A stretch of 64,000 nt of DNA from Polyangiaceae bacterium (lineage in GTDB: Bacteria; Myxococcota_A; Polyangia; Polyangiales; Polyangiaceae), in the NCBI GenBank assembly GCA_019637295.1, contig JAHBVX010000006.1, forward strand, positions 186,001 through 250,000. Reading direction: 5' to 3'. Each line of letters begins with the position of its first letter. Position 1 is the stretch's first letter. The notes beneath the pieces were generated by a model that made no database searches, was not told the DNA's origin, and worked only from the letters and a program-made list of their open reading frames with translations. The translations under genes and the position numbers were made by a program. Shown here one piece after another: positions 45,625 to 53,524 of this stretch.

Positions 45625-47145
45625 TCAGCGCGCCGGTCGTCGGCGCCGCACGAGGAGACACGCGCCGAGACCGACGAGACCCACCCACAGCGGCGAGCGC
45701 GGCGCGCGACCTGCCGCGCCGCAGGCGCATCCGCCGTTCTCCTCGGGCAACACCCGGGTGCTCTGGCCCGGGTTGCCGCCGGAGGACGACGCCCCGCCGG
45801 TTCCCCCGGAGCCCCAGCCGGTCGGTCCGCCGGGGCTCGGCATGCCCACGTCGTCGTCCATCAGGTACACCGCAGGGCCAGTGCCTCGCACGAGCACCGG
45901 CCGCTCCCGGAGCGGCGGGCCCACCGGGAACGCTGCCACGTCCGCGGCGCTCCAGGTGACGATCGACGACCACTCGAAGCCCCAGGTGTCGAACACCGCG
46001 GCGCTCGGCACGTGACGCTTCACCTCGGCATCAATCAGCCACACGGACGGGTTGTCGTCGTCCGCTCGGACCAGCAGCGGAGCCGGGGGCACGTCGCCAC
46101 CCTGAGCGATGGAGCCAAGGGCTTGATCGCCGATGGGCATGACGTCCCAGAAGTGTGAGAAACCCCAGGCGTCGAAGCTGGTGGGATCCGTGACGTGGCG
46201 CTTCACACCCGTGGGTACGACGGGCGCGCACTGCATCGTAGCGGGGCTCTGTTGAAGTTGCGCGTTCGGGCCACCCGCGCTGTCGATGCCGTAGGCGTGA
46301 ACCGCGTGCGGCTGTCCGTCGTGCAAGCTGAGGGGCGAGGCGACCTCGAAACCGTGGGGGCACGAGCCGAGCGCGCTGCACAGATCGTCGCGGCTCTGGT
46401 TGGCCTTCACCACGACACCCTCGGCGCTGGCGTTCCCGGCGGGACCACCGAAGTACAGGTGCACGTCGATCGAACTCTTCGGAGCGTCCGGATCTCGGGA
46501 CCAGCCCCAGACCCGCGTGCAGTCCGCTCCGTCGAGGTAGCCCGCGGGCTTCTCGTTGGTGACCACGGGCAACGCCGAGGTCCACCAGGAGGTCTGTGCC
46601 TTCGCACCCGCCCACGCCCAGCTGAAATGCACGTGATCCGTGTGCGGGTTGCTGCCCGTGTAGGCCTTCCAGCCAGCGGTCGCGCAGGTGGAGTTGGGCG
46701 CGCGGTAGGACGCCCAAATCTGCTTGTTCCAGATGAAGTACATCATCCCCGTGCGTCGCGCGAGCGCACAGGCGTTGCCGTGATTGTCCGTCTCGAGCAG
46801 CCAGCCGATCACCGTGTCGGCGATGTCCCGTTGGGCCGCGTTGTAGTAGTTCACGCCCCAGTCCCAGGCGCGCCCCTCCTTGTGCTCGCTCGTACCGCCG
46901 CTGCTGCAGGCCCGAGTGATGCCCAGGTTCGACGTCGAGGGGTACGTCTTCAGAATGAAGTCGCGAAAGCTCACGGCGCCAGGCTTGGCGGTGGGATCAC
47001 AGGTGGACTGAGCGGCGTAGCTCGCGAAGGGGTCGCACGCGGCCGGGAAGCTTGGAGTGGGTGGTTTGGGCGCCGCGGTGGCCAGAGAGGTGAGTCCCAG
47101 CAAGGCCAAACCCAGCAGCGCACCACGTCCGACCATGCCTCTCAT
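45625..47145 (-). CDS. Secreted M15-like peptidase with MYXO-CTERM-like anchor
   Basis: 506 residues from ATG 47143-47145, with a Sec signal peptide ending ATAAP. Residues 45-185 show the zinc-site pattern of M15-type (D,D-carboxypeptidase-like) enzymes: SEHKEGRAWDWG for the His and Asp ligands and DHVHFSW for the His pair. This suggests a peptidoglycan peptidase. The next 100 residues, RVWGWSRDPDAPKSSIDVHL and following, resemble a domain common in myxobacterial secreted proteins. The tail (GCACGAAGRAP, hydrophobic segment, RRRR) fits the MYXO-CTERM type: Cys-rich, membrane, basic end. Confidence 0.75.
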   Translation of the reverse strand: MRGMVGRGALLGLALLGLTSLATAAPKPPTPSFPAACDPFASYAAQSTCDPTAKPGAVSFRDFILKTYPSTSNLGITRACSSGGTSEHKEGRAWDWGVNYYNAAQRDIADTVIGWLLETDNHGNACALARRTGMMYFIWNKQIWASYRAPNSTCATAGWKAYTGSNPHTDHVHFSWAWAGAKAQTSWWTSALPVVTNEKPAGYLDGADCTRVWGWSRDPDAPKSSIDVHLYFGGPAGNASAEGVVVKANQSRDDLCSALGSCPHGFEVASPLSLHDGQPHAVHAYGIDSAGGPNAQLQQSPATMQCAPVVPTGVKRHVTDPTSFDAWGFSHFWDVMPIGDQALGSIAQGGDVPPAPLLVRADDDNPSVWLIDAEVKRHVPSAAVFDTWGFEWSSIVTWSAADVAAFPVGPPLRERPVLVRGTGPAVYLMDDDVGMPSPGGPTGWGSGGTGGASSSGGNPGQSTRVLPEENGGCACGAAGRAPRSPLWVGLVGLGACLLVRRRRPAR

Positions 47146-47240
47146 TGTATGGAAACGTGGGTGCTGAACAACCGCTCTTCCGAGTCCGCCGGCGCGAATC
47201 TCGAGCCCTCCACTGCAAAAGTCCTTCGCCGCTGCAATCC

Positions 47241-48134
47241 TCAAGCGCAGACGCGGTTCCGTCCGCTGCGCTTGGCCTCGTAGAGCTTCTCGTCCGCCCG
47301 GCCCAGCAACTCTCGCGGCGTGGTGTCGGAGGCCTGAAGCTCGGCGACGCCGAAGCTGGCCGTGATCGGGATGTGCACGCCCTGGAACTCGAAGCGTTGG
47401 ACGGCGATGCGCTCCCGGATGCTGTCCGCCAGCGCGACCGAACCCTCCAGCGCGGTCTCTGCCAGGAGCAGACTGAACTCTTCCCCGCCGTAGCGCGCGA
47501 AGATCTCGTCGCGACGGATACGTGCCTGCACCAGCTTCGAGAGCTCCTTGAGCACGTAGTCCCCCGCGAGGTGACCGTACTCGTCGTTGACACGCTTGAA
47601 GTGATCGATGTCGAGCATCGCCACGCTGAGCGGGCGCTGGTGGCGCCGCGCGCGCATCACCTCGCGATCGAGCGCCTCGTCGAAGTAACGCCGATTGAAG
47701 CTCTGCGTGGGCACGTCCAAGATCGTCAGCTTGTAGATCTCTTCGTGATAGCGTGCTTCGGCGTCGGCACCCGAGAGGTACTTCAAGATGTTGGGCCCGA
47801 CCTTCAGCAGGTCGCCGTTGTTGAGCACCTGGGCGGAGATCACCTGCAGGTCGTTCACCAAGGTGCCGTTCTTGCTACCTTCGTCCACGAGCCACCAGCG
47901 CTCGTCTCGCAGCTCGAGGCGCGCATGACGACGGGAGACGGACTCTCCGGTGAGGATGACCTCCGCGTCCGTGTCCCGACCGAGCTTCACGGGGCTCTTC
48001 TCGAGCGGGACGCGGCGGGGCAGGAAGCCTTCGTCCCCCGTGTGCAGGAGCACCAAGCACGGGTTGCTCTCGGCAGGCGGCGGGGGCGCCGCCTCCACCT
48101 GCACGATGACGGTCTTGTCGTCCGCGCTACCCAT
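47241..48134 (-). CDS. FHA-GGDEF diguanylate cyclase
   Basis: 297 residues from ATG 48132-48134. The N-terminal FHA domain (about residues 45-115: LGRDTDAEVIL, SRRHARLEL, SKNGTLVND) binds phosphothreonine peptides. The C-terminal GGDEF domain has the active-site variant GGEEF in RYGGEEFSLL and all substrate segments. The inhibitory I-site upstream reads RRDE, not RxxD, so product inhibition may be altered. A Ser/Thr kinase in this window could be a partner, by inference only. Confidence 0.9.
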   Translation of the reverse strand: MGSADDKTVIVQVEAAPPPPAESNPCLVLLHTGDEGFLPRRVPLEKSPVKLGRDTDAEVILTGESVSRRHARLELRDERWWLVDEGSKNGTLVNDLQVISAQVLNNGDLLKVGPNILKYLSGADAEARYHEEIYKLTILDVPTQSFNRRYFDEALDREVMRARRHQRPLSVAMLDIDHFKRVNDEYGHLAGDYVLKELSKLVQARIRRDEIFARYGGEEFSLLLAETALEGSVALADSIRERIAVQRFEFQGVHIPITASFGVAELQASDTTPRELLGRADEKLYEAKRSGRNRVCA

Positions 48135-48284
48135 GCCGAGTCGTGCTCACCCTCAGCAGCCGAGCGAACGGGGGCGGCCGAGCCCATGTGCCGCCCGGGT
48201 GGAAGTGAAGAGCAGAAGCCGCATAACGCCTCAGGGTAACATCGCCCCGCCGCGACCGCCAAGCCCGCCAATTCCCTTTCCGCG

Positions 48285-49739
48285 ATGACCCCTTCAGAAC
48301 AAAACCAATCGGGCGCGGTCGGCCGCTTGGCCCGGTTCGTCCGCCTGGCTCTGTCGACCCACGACCACGACTTCACGCGCGGAAGTCTGCGGAAGGCCGT
48401 GCTGTTGCTCGCGCTCCCCATGGTGCTCGAGCCGCTGATGGAAGCGCTCTTCACGGTGGCGGACGCGCTGTTCGTGGGGCGCCTGGGCGCGGACGCGCTG
48501 GCCGTGCTCGGCCTGACCGAAGGCGTCGTGACGTTGGTCTACACAGTGGGCTTTGGGCTGGGCATCCCGGTGACGGCGATGATCGCGCGGCGCATCGGCG
48601 AACACGACCACGAAGGGGCCGCCCGGGTCGCGGTACAGGCCAACATCGTCGCGTTGCTCGTCGGTTCGCTGCTGGGCGTCGTCGGAGCGCTGTATGGACG
48701 CGAGGCGCTCGCCCTGATGGGCGCTTCACCGGAGGTCATCGCGCTGGGTGGGCCTTATGCAGCGATCACGCTCGGCTCCACGCCCGTGATCGTGCTCCTG
48801 TTCGTCAACGCCGCCATCTTTCGCGGCGCCGGGGACGCCGTCGTCGCTCTAAGAGCGCTCTGGCTCGCCAACGGCATCAACCTGCTGCTCGATCCGTGTC
48901 TGATCTTCGGCCTGGGTCCGTTCCCCGAGTGGGGCGTCACGGGGGCAGCGGCGGCCACCGTGGTCGGTCGCGGCGTGGGCGCGGTGTACTTGATCTGGTG
49001 CCTGCTCCGCGGCACGTCGCGGCTATCCTTCTCGAGGCGCCACTTGCGCGTGGAAGTCCCGCTGATGCGTGAGCTGGGCCGTCTGTCCGTCGGCGGCATC
49101 GGACAGCTCCTGGTCGAGACGAGCAGCTGGGTGATCCTCGCGCGCATCGTGGCGCTGAGCGGCAGCGTCGCCATCGCGGGCTACACCGTGGCGCTGCGGG
49201 TGCTCGTGTTCGCGTTGATGCCCGCTTGGGGTCTGGCCGGCGCGGCCGCGACGCTGGTCGGGCAGAACCTCGGCGCGCAGCAACCCGAGCGAGCCACGCG
49301 AGCGCTGTGGCTGACGGGCATCGTGAACAGCGCGTTTCTCGGCGCGGTGACGATCGTCTGTCTGACGCTGGCAGGCCCCATCACCGCGGCGTTCACTCCG
49401 GACGCGGAGGTTCAGGCGGTCGCAGCCTTCGGTGTGCGCGTGGTGGCGCTAGGGTACGTCTTTTACGCCTGGGGCATGGTGTTGACGCAGGCGTTCAACG
49501 GCGCTGGGGACACGCGCACGCCGTTCATCCTGAACCTGGTCTGCTTCTGGGCGTTCAAGCTGCCGCTGGCGTACTTCTTGTCCAAGTCAGTTGGCGTCAC
49601 CAGCGGACCCGCGGGCGTCTTCTGGGCGATCTGTGTCGCCTATTCCCTCAATGCCACGCTCGCGTTCGTGTGGTTCAGGAGCGGCCGCTGGAAGCGGGGC
49701 TTCGAGCGGGGCATGATGACCTCCAAGCCGGAGGCGTGA
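48285..49739 (+). CDS. MATE-family efflux transporter
   Basis: 484 residues with about 12 hydrophobic segments. The N-terminal block LRKAVLLLALPMVLEPLMEALFTVADALFVG is cut here to its key features: a Pro after three leucines and a Val-Asp pair in helix 1-2. The repeated pattern (FNGAGDTRTPF, FRGAGDAVVALRAL) in each half is typical of MATE. It is a cation-coupled exporter of cationic drugs or metabolites at the inner membrane. Its TGA ends one base before the ATG of the next gene. Confidence 0.85.
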   Translation: MTPSEQNQSGAVGRLARFVRLALSTHDHDFTRGSLRKAVLLLALPMVLEPLMEALFTVADALFVGRLGADALAVLGLTEGVVTLVYTVGFGLGIPVTAMIARRIGEHDHEGAARVAVQANIVALLVGSLLGVVGALYGREALALMGASPEVIALGGPYAAITLGSTPVIVLLFVNAAIFRGAGDAVVALRALWLANGINLLLDPCLIFGLGPFPEWGVTGAAAATVVGRGVGAVYLIWCLLRGTSRLSFSRRHLRVEVPLMRELGRLSVGGIGQLLVETSSWVILARIVALSGSVAIAGYTVALRVLVFALMPAWGLAGAAATLVGQNLGAQQPERATRALWLTGIVNSAFLGAVTIVCLTLAGPITAAFTPDAEVQAVAAFGVRVVALGYVFYAWGMVLTQAFNGAGDTRTPFILNLVCFWAFKLPLAYFLSKSVGVTSGPAGVFWAICVAYSLNATLAFVWFRSGRWKRGFERGMMTSKPEA

Positions 49740-49740
49740 C

Positions 49741-50352
49741 ATGCAGAGCCCAGGACTGTTTTGCCCGCGTTGCCAGACGCTCCTCGTCGTGAAGACCACA
49801 CCGAGCGGGGCACTGCACGGCTGCAATCGCTGCGGCGGAGTGTGGGTCGACCGTGAGACCGGGCAGCGCGTCGCTCGCTCCCTGTGCGAACACACGCTGA
49901 GCGCGACGGAAGCGCTGGGAGGCGGCCAGCTGGGCGCGGCATCGGCAGACCCGCACCAGCTCTCCGGCGTCCGCTGCCCGGTGTGCCTGGTGCCGCTCTC
50001 GATCGAGCGTGTCACCCGCGCGAACGTGGAGATCGACGTCTGCGCCAACCACGGCTCCTGGTTCGATCGCGACGAGCTGAGGCGCGTGGCGCGCGGGCTA
50101 GCTGCCGAGCGTGCCTACGGCGGTGCTGCCCTGGGCGGAGCGGGGGCTCTCGTCCTGGCCACGGAGGGCCCCGCGCTGGACGAGCGAGGCCACCGGATCG
50201 CAGAGGCCGGCGAGCTCGCGCTCGACACCGCCGCGGTCGCGGGCGAAGGGCTCGTCGGCGTTGGCGAGGTGCTGGAAGGAGCGAGCATCGCGGGGGACCT
50301 GGCGAGCGGCGCGTTCGAGCTGCTCGGCGAGTTGCTCGGCGGTCTCGGTTGA
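49741..50352 (+). CDS. Zinc-ribbon protein with two TFIIB-type motifs
   Basis: 203 residues. Two CPxC-type zinc ribbons (PF13453 type) lie at residues 8-35 and 80-115: CPRCQTLLVVKTTPSG with CNRCGGVWVD, and CPVCLVPLSIERV with CANHGSWFDRDEL. The second has Cys-Ala-Asn-His, so one cysteine is replaced. The rest is Ala/Gly-rich with acidic patches. Soluble. The start overlaps the MATE stop region (TGACATG), so the pair is probably co-translated. Role unknown. Confidence 0.75.
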   Translation: MQSPGLFCPRCQTLLVVKTTPSGALHGCNRCGGVWVDRETGQRVARSLCEHTLSATEALGGGQLGAASADPHQLSGVRCPVCLVPLSIERVTRANVEIDVCANHGSWFDRDELRRVARGLAAERAYGGAALGGAGALVLATEGPALDERGHRIAEAGELALDTAAVAGEGLVGVGEVLEGASIAGDLASGAFELLGELLGGLG

Positions 50353-50362
50353 GCCCGTCGCG

Positions 50363-50917
50363 TCAATTGCAGGCGCTGTTCACCCACACGTCGGGCTCTG
50401 GCTGGTGGTCACACGCGAAACCGTTGCCGGAGTAGCAGCAGACTAGATCCCCCGGCGCCGCACAGGTCTGGCCAACCTCGGGCTGCAGCGGCGCGCAGCA
50501 CACCCGGCTCATCAGGCGCACCCAACGCGTGCCCCCGTTGCCATCCGGCGCGCAACGCCACGGTGACGCAGGCTCGAGACCGTAGCAGCACAAGACCCCC
50601 GCCGTGGGACACACTGAGTTCTGGAGCGGCTCTTCTTCTGGACAGGCGTCGTGCTTCCAAGTGGGAGGCACGTTGCTCGAGCCGGCGGCTCCAGAGGAGC
50701 CGCCCGCGTCCAGCACTCCGGCGGTCCCGCCAACTGCGGACGCGTCGGCGCCGCTCGCGCCGCCGCTACCGGTCTGGCCACCCGTGGTCGCTCCCCCGGA
50801 TCCCGAGGCGCCCGCGGCCCCTCCCGACGAGCTGCTGCTGAAGTCGTCGCCGCCGCACCCCTGCACGCAGCCGAGGGTGAGCCCGATAGTCGCTAGCCAC
50901 GCGCTCTGGGATCTCAT
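50363..50917 (-). CDS. Cysteine-rich lipoprotein
   Basis: 184 residues from ATG 50915-50917. The signal peptide is followed by GCVQGCGGDD, with a lipobox near residue 17 (LGC) or 21. A Ser/Gly/Ala linker to about residue 85 precedes a domain with ten cysteines (CPEEEPLQNSVC, VLCCYG, RVCCAP, VCCYSGNG). It resembles other linker-plus-disulphide-domain lipoproteins in this window. Function unknown. Confidence 0.65.
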   Translation of the reverse strand: MRSQSAWLATIGLTLGCVQGCGGDDFSSSSSGGAAGASGSGGATTGGQTGSGGASGADASAVGGTAGVLDAGGSSGAAGSSNVPPTWKHDACPEEEPLQNSVCPTAGVLCCYGLEPASPWRCAPDGNGGTRWVRLMSRVCCAPLQPEVGQTCAAPGDLVCCYSGNGFACDHQPEPDVWVNSACN

Positions 50918-50961
50918 CAGCACGAGGCTACAGCGGCATTCCAATGCATGGAACAGCAGCG

Positions 50962-51007
50962 GCGCGGGGTTGGGGACCCCGCGCGGGGTGTGGGGCGACA
51001 GCCCCAC
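50962..51007. repeat. Two adjacent palindromic hairpins (REP-like)
   Basis: GCGCGGGGT with ACCCCGCGC (50962-50970 with 50976-50984, 5-base loop), then GTGGGGC with GCCCCAC (50990-50996 with 51001-51007, 4-base loop). A third imperfect palindrome (CCGGGAA/TTCCGG) follows to about 51020. They lie in the 243-base gap between divergent genes. The arrangement is like intergenic REP or BIME elements; copy number in the genome is unknown. Confidence 0.45.
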
Positions 51008-51160
51008 CGGGAACTTCCGGCGGGGCAGGCGCCGGCTGCTCCCCGGTCGCGTCAGTCGCAGGGCACACACAGGTTACGACCCAATGAAAGCCGCTGTACT
51101 GAAGCGGCTTCGCTCCCGGGGCTTCCGCACCGGTCGAGGCGGCCCTATCTCCGTCGGCGC

Positions 51161-52564
51161 ATGACGTTGATCGAGCGGACCATCGAGGTGAGGCGGCCCC
51201 TTGCGGAGTGCTTCGCCTTCGCCGCGGACTTCGCCCACATCGCTAGCTGGGACCCGGGCGTGGCTCGCTCGGATCGACTCGATGACGGCGGACCGGGAGT
51301 GGGTTCGCGCTATCGCGTACACGTTCGCTTTGCTGGGCGCTCGGTCCCGATGAGCTACGTCATCGAGGAGTGGCAGCCCCCGCGTCGGGTGGTGCTGCGG
51401 GGCACCAGCGAGAGCGTCCGCGCGTTGGACGAGATCCGCTTCGAGCCCTCTGCCACGGGCACCCGCATCGACTACCGCGCGAACATCGAGCTCACGGGCG
51501 CCGTCGGCCTGCTCAGCCCGTTGCTCGCCAGCACCCTGCAGCGCGTGGGAGACGACGCTCTCGCTGGTCTCTCGGCTGCGCTCGATGGCACCGGGTGCTC
51601 GGGGCGGAGACCCGCGTTGGTCCATCGCGTGTTCGATCGCCTGCTCTTGCCGGGACTGTTCGGCTTCACGCGTCTCGGCTACCTGCGCGCGGCCCGAAAC
51701 TTCGCGCCCCTCGACGACGACCTCACGGGTCGCGTCGTCATCGTCACGGGCGCCACGTCTGGGCTCGGCAGGGCCGCGGCGGAACGTCTGGCCGCGCTGG
51801 GTGCGCGCGTCGTGCTCGTGGGACGCGACTCCACCAAGTGCGCCGCGGTAGAGCGAGAGCTTCGTGCCCAGGTGGACGGCGCACGCTTGGACATGGAGGT
51901 CGCCGATCTCGCGTCGATGCGTGAGGTGCGGGCGCTGGCGGGGCGCTTGCTCGAGAAGTTCCCCGCCATCCACGTGCTGGTGAACAACGCCGGCGTCCTG
52001 CTCGACGATCGCGAGGTCACCAGCGAGGGCCTGGAGCGCACCTTGGCCACGAACCTCCTCGGTCACTACCTGCTGACGAACGAGCTGCTCCCTCGGTTGA
52101 GCGAGAGCGCGCCCGCCCGGATCGTGAACGTCACCTCTGGCGGCATGTACACGCAGGGCGTGAAGGTGGCTGACCTGCAGATGGAGCGCGAGCCCTACGA
52201 CGGCGTCGTGGCTTACGCGCGCAGCAAGCGAGGCCAGGTGCTGCTCACGGAGCACTGGGCGACCGCGCTCGTTGGTCGCGGCGTGATGGTCAACGCCATG
52301 CACCCGGGCTGGGCCGAGACGCCGGGGGTCGAGCGCTCGCTGCCGCGTTTTCGGCGCGCGATGGCTCGACTTCTGCGGACGCCGGAGCAGGGGGCGGACA
52401 CCATCGTGTGGCTCGCGGCCGCCCGCCAGGCCGAGCGCGAGACGGGCAAGCTGTGGCTGGATCGCGCACCACACCCCGCGCACGTCCTGCCCTGGACCCG
52501 GCAGAGCGAGGCCGAGCGCCGTGCCTTCGTCGCCGCGCTCGACCAGCTGCTCCAGGCGCGTTGA
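51161..52564 (+). CDS. SRPBCC domain fused to short-chain dehydrogenase
   Basis: 467 residues from ATG 51161. Residues 1-140 form a SRPBCC (polyketide-cyclase-like) domain (MTLIERTIEVRRPLAECFAF, VVLRGTSESVRALDEIRFEP). Residues 185-460 form an NAD(P)-dependent SDR: TGATSGLGRAAAERL, LVNNAGVLL, NVTSGGM and YARSK (catalytic Tyr and Lys), most like retinol-dehydrogenase-like SDRs. Both parts are complete. This may bind a hydrophobic ligand in one domain and oxidise or reduce it in the other. Soluble, no signal peptide. Confidence 0.85.
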   Translation: MTLIERTIEVRRPLAECFAFAADFAHIASWDPGVARSDRLDDGGPGVGSRYRVHVRFAGRSVPMSYVIEEWQPPRRVVLRGTSESVRALDEIRFEPSATGTRIDYRANIELTGAVGLLSPLLASTLQRVGDDALAGLSAALDGTGCSGRRPALVHRVFDRLLLPGLFGFTRLGYLRAARNFAPLDDDLTGRVVIVTGATSGLGRAAAERLAALGARVVLVGRDSTKCAAVERELRAQVDGARLDMEVADLASMREVRALAGRLLEKFPAIHVLVNNAGVLLDDREVTSEGLERTLATNLLGHYLLTNELLPRLSESAPARIVNVTSGGMYTQGVKVADLQMEREPYDGVVAYARSKRGQVLLTEHWATALVGRGVMVNAMHPGWAETPGVERSLPRFRRAMARLLRTPEQGADTIVWLAAARQAERETGKLWLDRAPHPAHVLPWTRQSEAERRAFVAALDQLLQAR

Positions 52565-52568
52565 GAGC

Positions 52569-53000
52569 TCACTGGCGGAGCACGCACATGGGAGGCGCAC
52601 CTCCCCCGCAGCCGCAGGCGCCACCCGCCATGGCGCCGGGGGGCTCCGGAACTGCGGTGTCGCCATAGCCCGGGAAGGGACAGTAGCAGTTCGGCGACTT
52701 CCACTCGCACTGAGCTCGCTGCTCGCAGCCCGCCCGGTCGGCTTGGTGCAGACCGAGCTCGCAGGGTCCCTTGCGAGCGCGGCACGAGTACTTCGTGGGC
52801 GCTTGCCAGTCGAGGAAGCAATGGTCCGAGCGGAAGCACTGGGTGCGCGAGAGCGAATCACACGCCGCGCCCTTGGGGATCGGCTTCAGCGTCGGCGCCG
52901 GGGAGCCGGACGACTCCGGGGCGGACTGCTTGCGCGCTCGGTCACAGCCCAGCGCCAGCAGCACGACGACGAGGAGGACGAACCGGGCCTGGCAGGGCAT
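52569..53000 (-). CDS. Small cysteine-rich lipoprotein
   Basis: 143 residues from ATG 52998-53000. The signal peptide ends LGC. A Ser/Pro/Lys-rich stretch precedes cysteine pairs spaced CDSLSRTQC, CFLDWQAPTKYSC and CEQRAQCEWKSPNCYC. The end is Gly-rich with CGCGGG. No family recognised. It ends four bases from the convergent fusion gene. Confidence 0.6.
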   Translation of the reverse strand: MPCQARFVLLVVVLLALGCDRARKQSAPESSGSPAPTLKPIPKGAACDSLSRTQCFRSDHCFLDWQAPTKYSCRARKGPCELGLHQADRAGCEQRAQCEWKSPNCYCPFPGYGDTAVPEPPGAMAGGACGCGGGAPPMCVLRQ

Positions 53001-53098
53001 CGCCGCTTCATCGCACTCCCGGGCGACCGACGGAAGAGCGCCACGGACTTGGCCCCCAGCGGGGCCCACCCGTTACGATCACGATCGCGAGGCATCCC

Positions 53099-53506
53099 AT
53101 GCACATCCAGCACATCGAGAACCCGGTTCGAGTCATCCGACGCACGGCGCGAATCTCCTGTCAGGTGGTCCGATTGAGCGACTTTCGCCTGATCGCGGAC
53201 GAGATCCTCGACCTGTCGGCGGACGGCCTGCGGGTCGGGCCGGCCGACCCTGTCTTCACCGGGGAGCCGGTGATCATCTCCTTTCGTGCCCCGGGCTTCC
53301 GCGACTACATCGACGCCGAGGCCATCGTGGCCCGCGTGGTCCATGGACGGCGCCCCGGGGAGACCCGACGGGACCTGGGTCTGCAGCTCGTCGACCTCGA
53401 TCGCCACTCGCGGCGGTTGCTCGCGTCCTTCGCCAAGTGTTTGCCCCCCGCCCCGCCGGGCCATCGCCCCGGCGTCTTCCGCGGGATGCTGCGCGAAGCG
53501 TCTTGA
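53099..53506 (+). CDS. PilZ domain protein
   Basis: 135 residues from ATG 53099. A single PilZ domain: RRTARISCQ supplies the RxxxR motif and DLSADGLRVG the DxSxxG motif of c-di-GMP-binding PilZ proteins. No membrane segment. It would be a c-di-GMP receptor in the cytosol; the diguanylate cyclase at 47241 is a possible source of its ligand. The partner protein is not clear. Confidence 0.75.
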   Translation: MHIQHIENPVRVIRRTARISCQVVRLSDFRLIADEILDLSADGLRVGPADPVFTGEPVIISFRAPGFRDYIDAEAIVARVVHGRRPGETRRDLGLQLVDLDRHSRRLLASFAKCLPPAPPGHRPGVFRGMLREAS

Positions 53507-53524
53507 GCCAGCCGGGATCAGACG
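53499..53524. terminator. Hairpin containing both stop codons
   Basis: CGTC-T-TGA (53499-53506) pairs with TCAGACG (53518-53524), a 7-bp stem with one bulged T and an 11-base loop. The two TGA stops lie at the inner ends of the arms. Confidence 0.4.
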
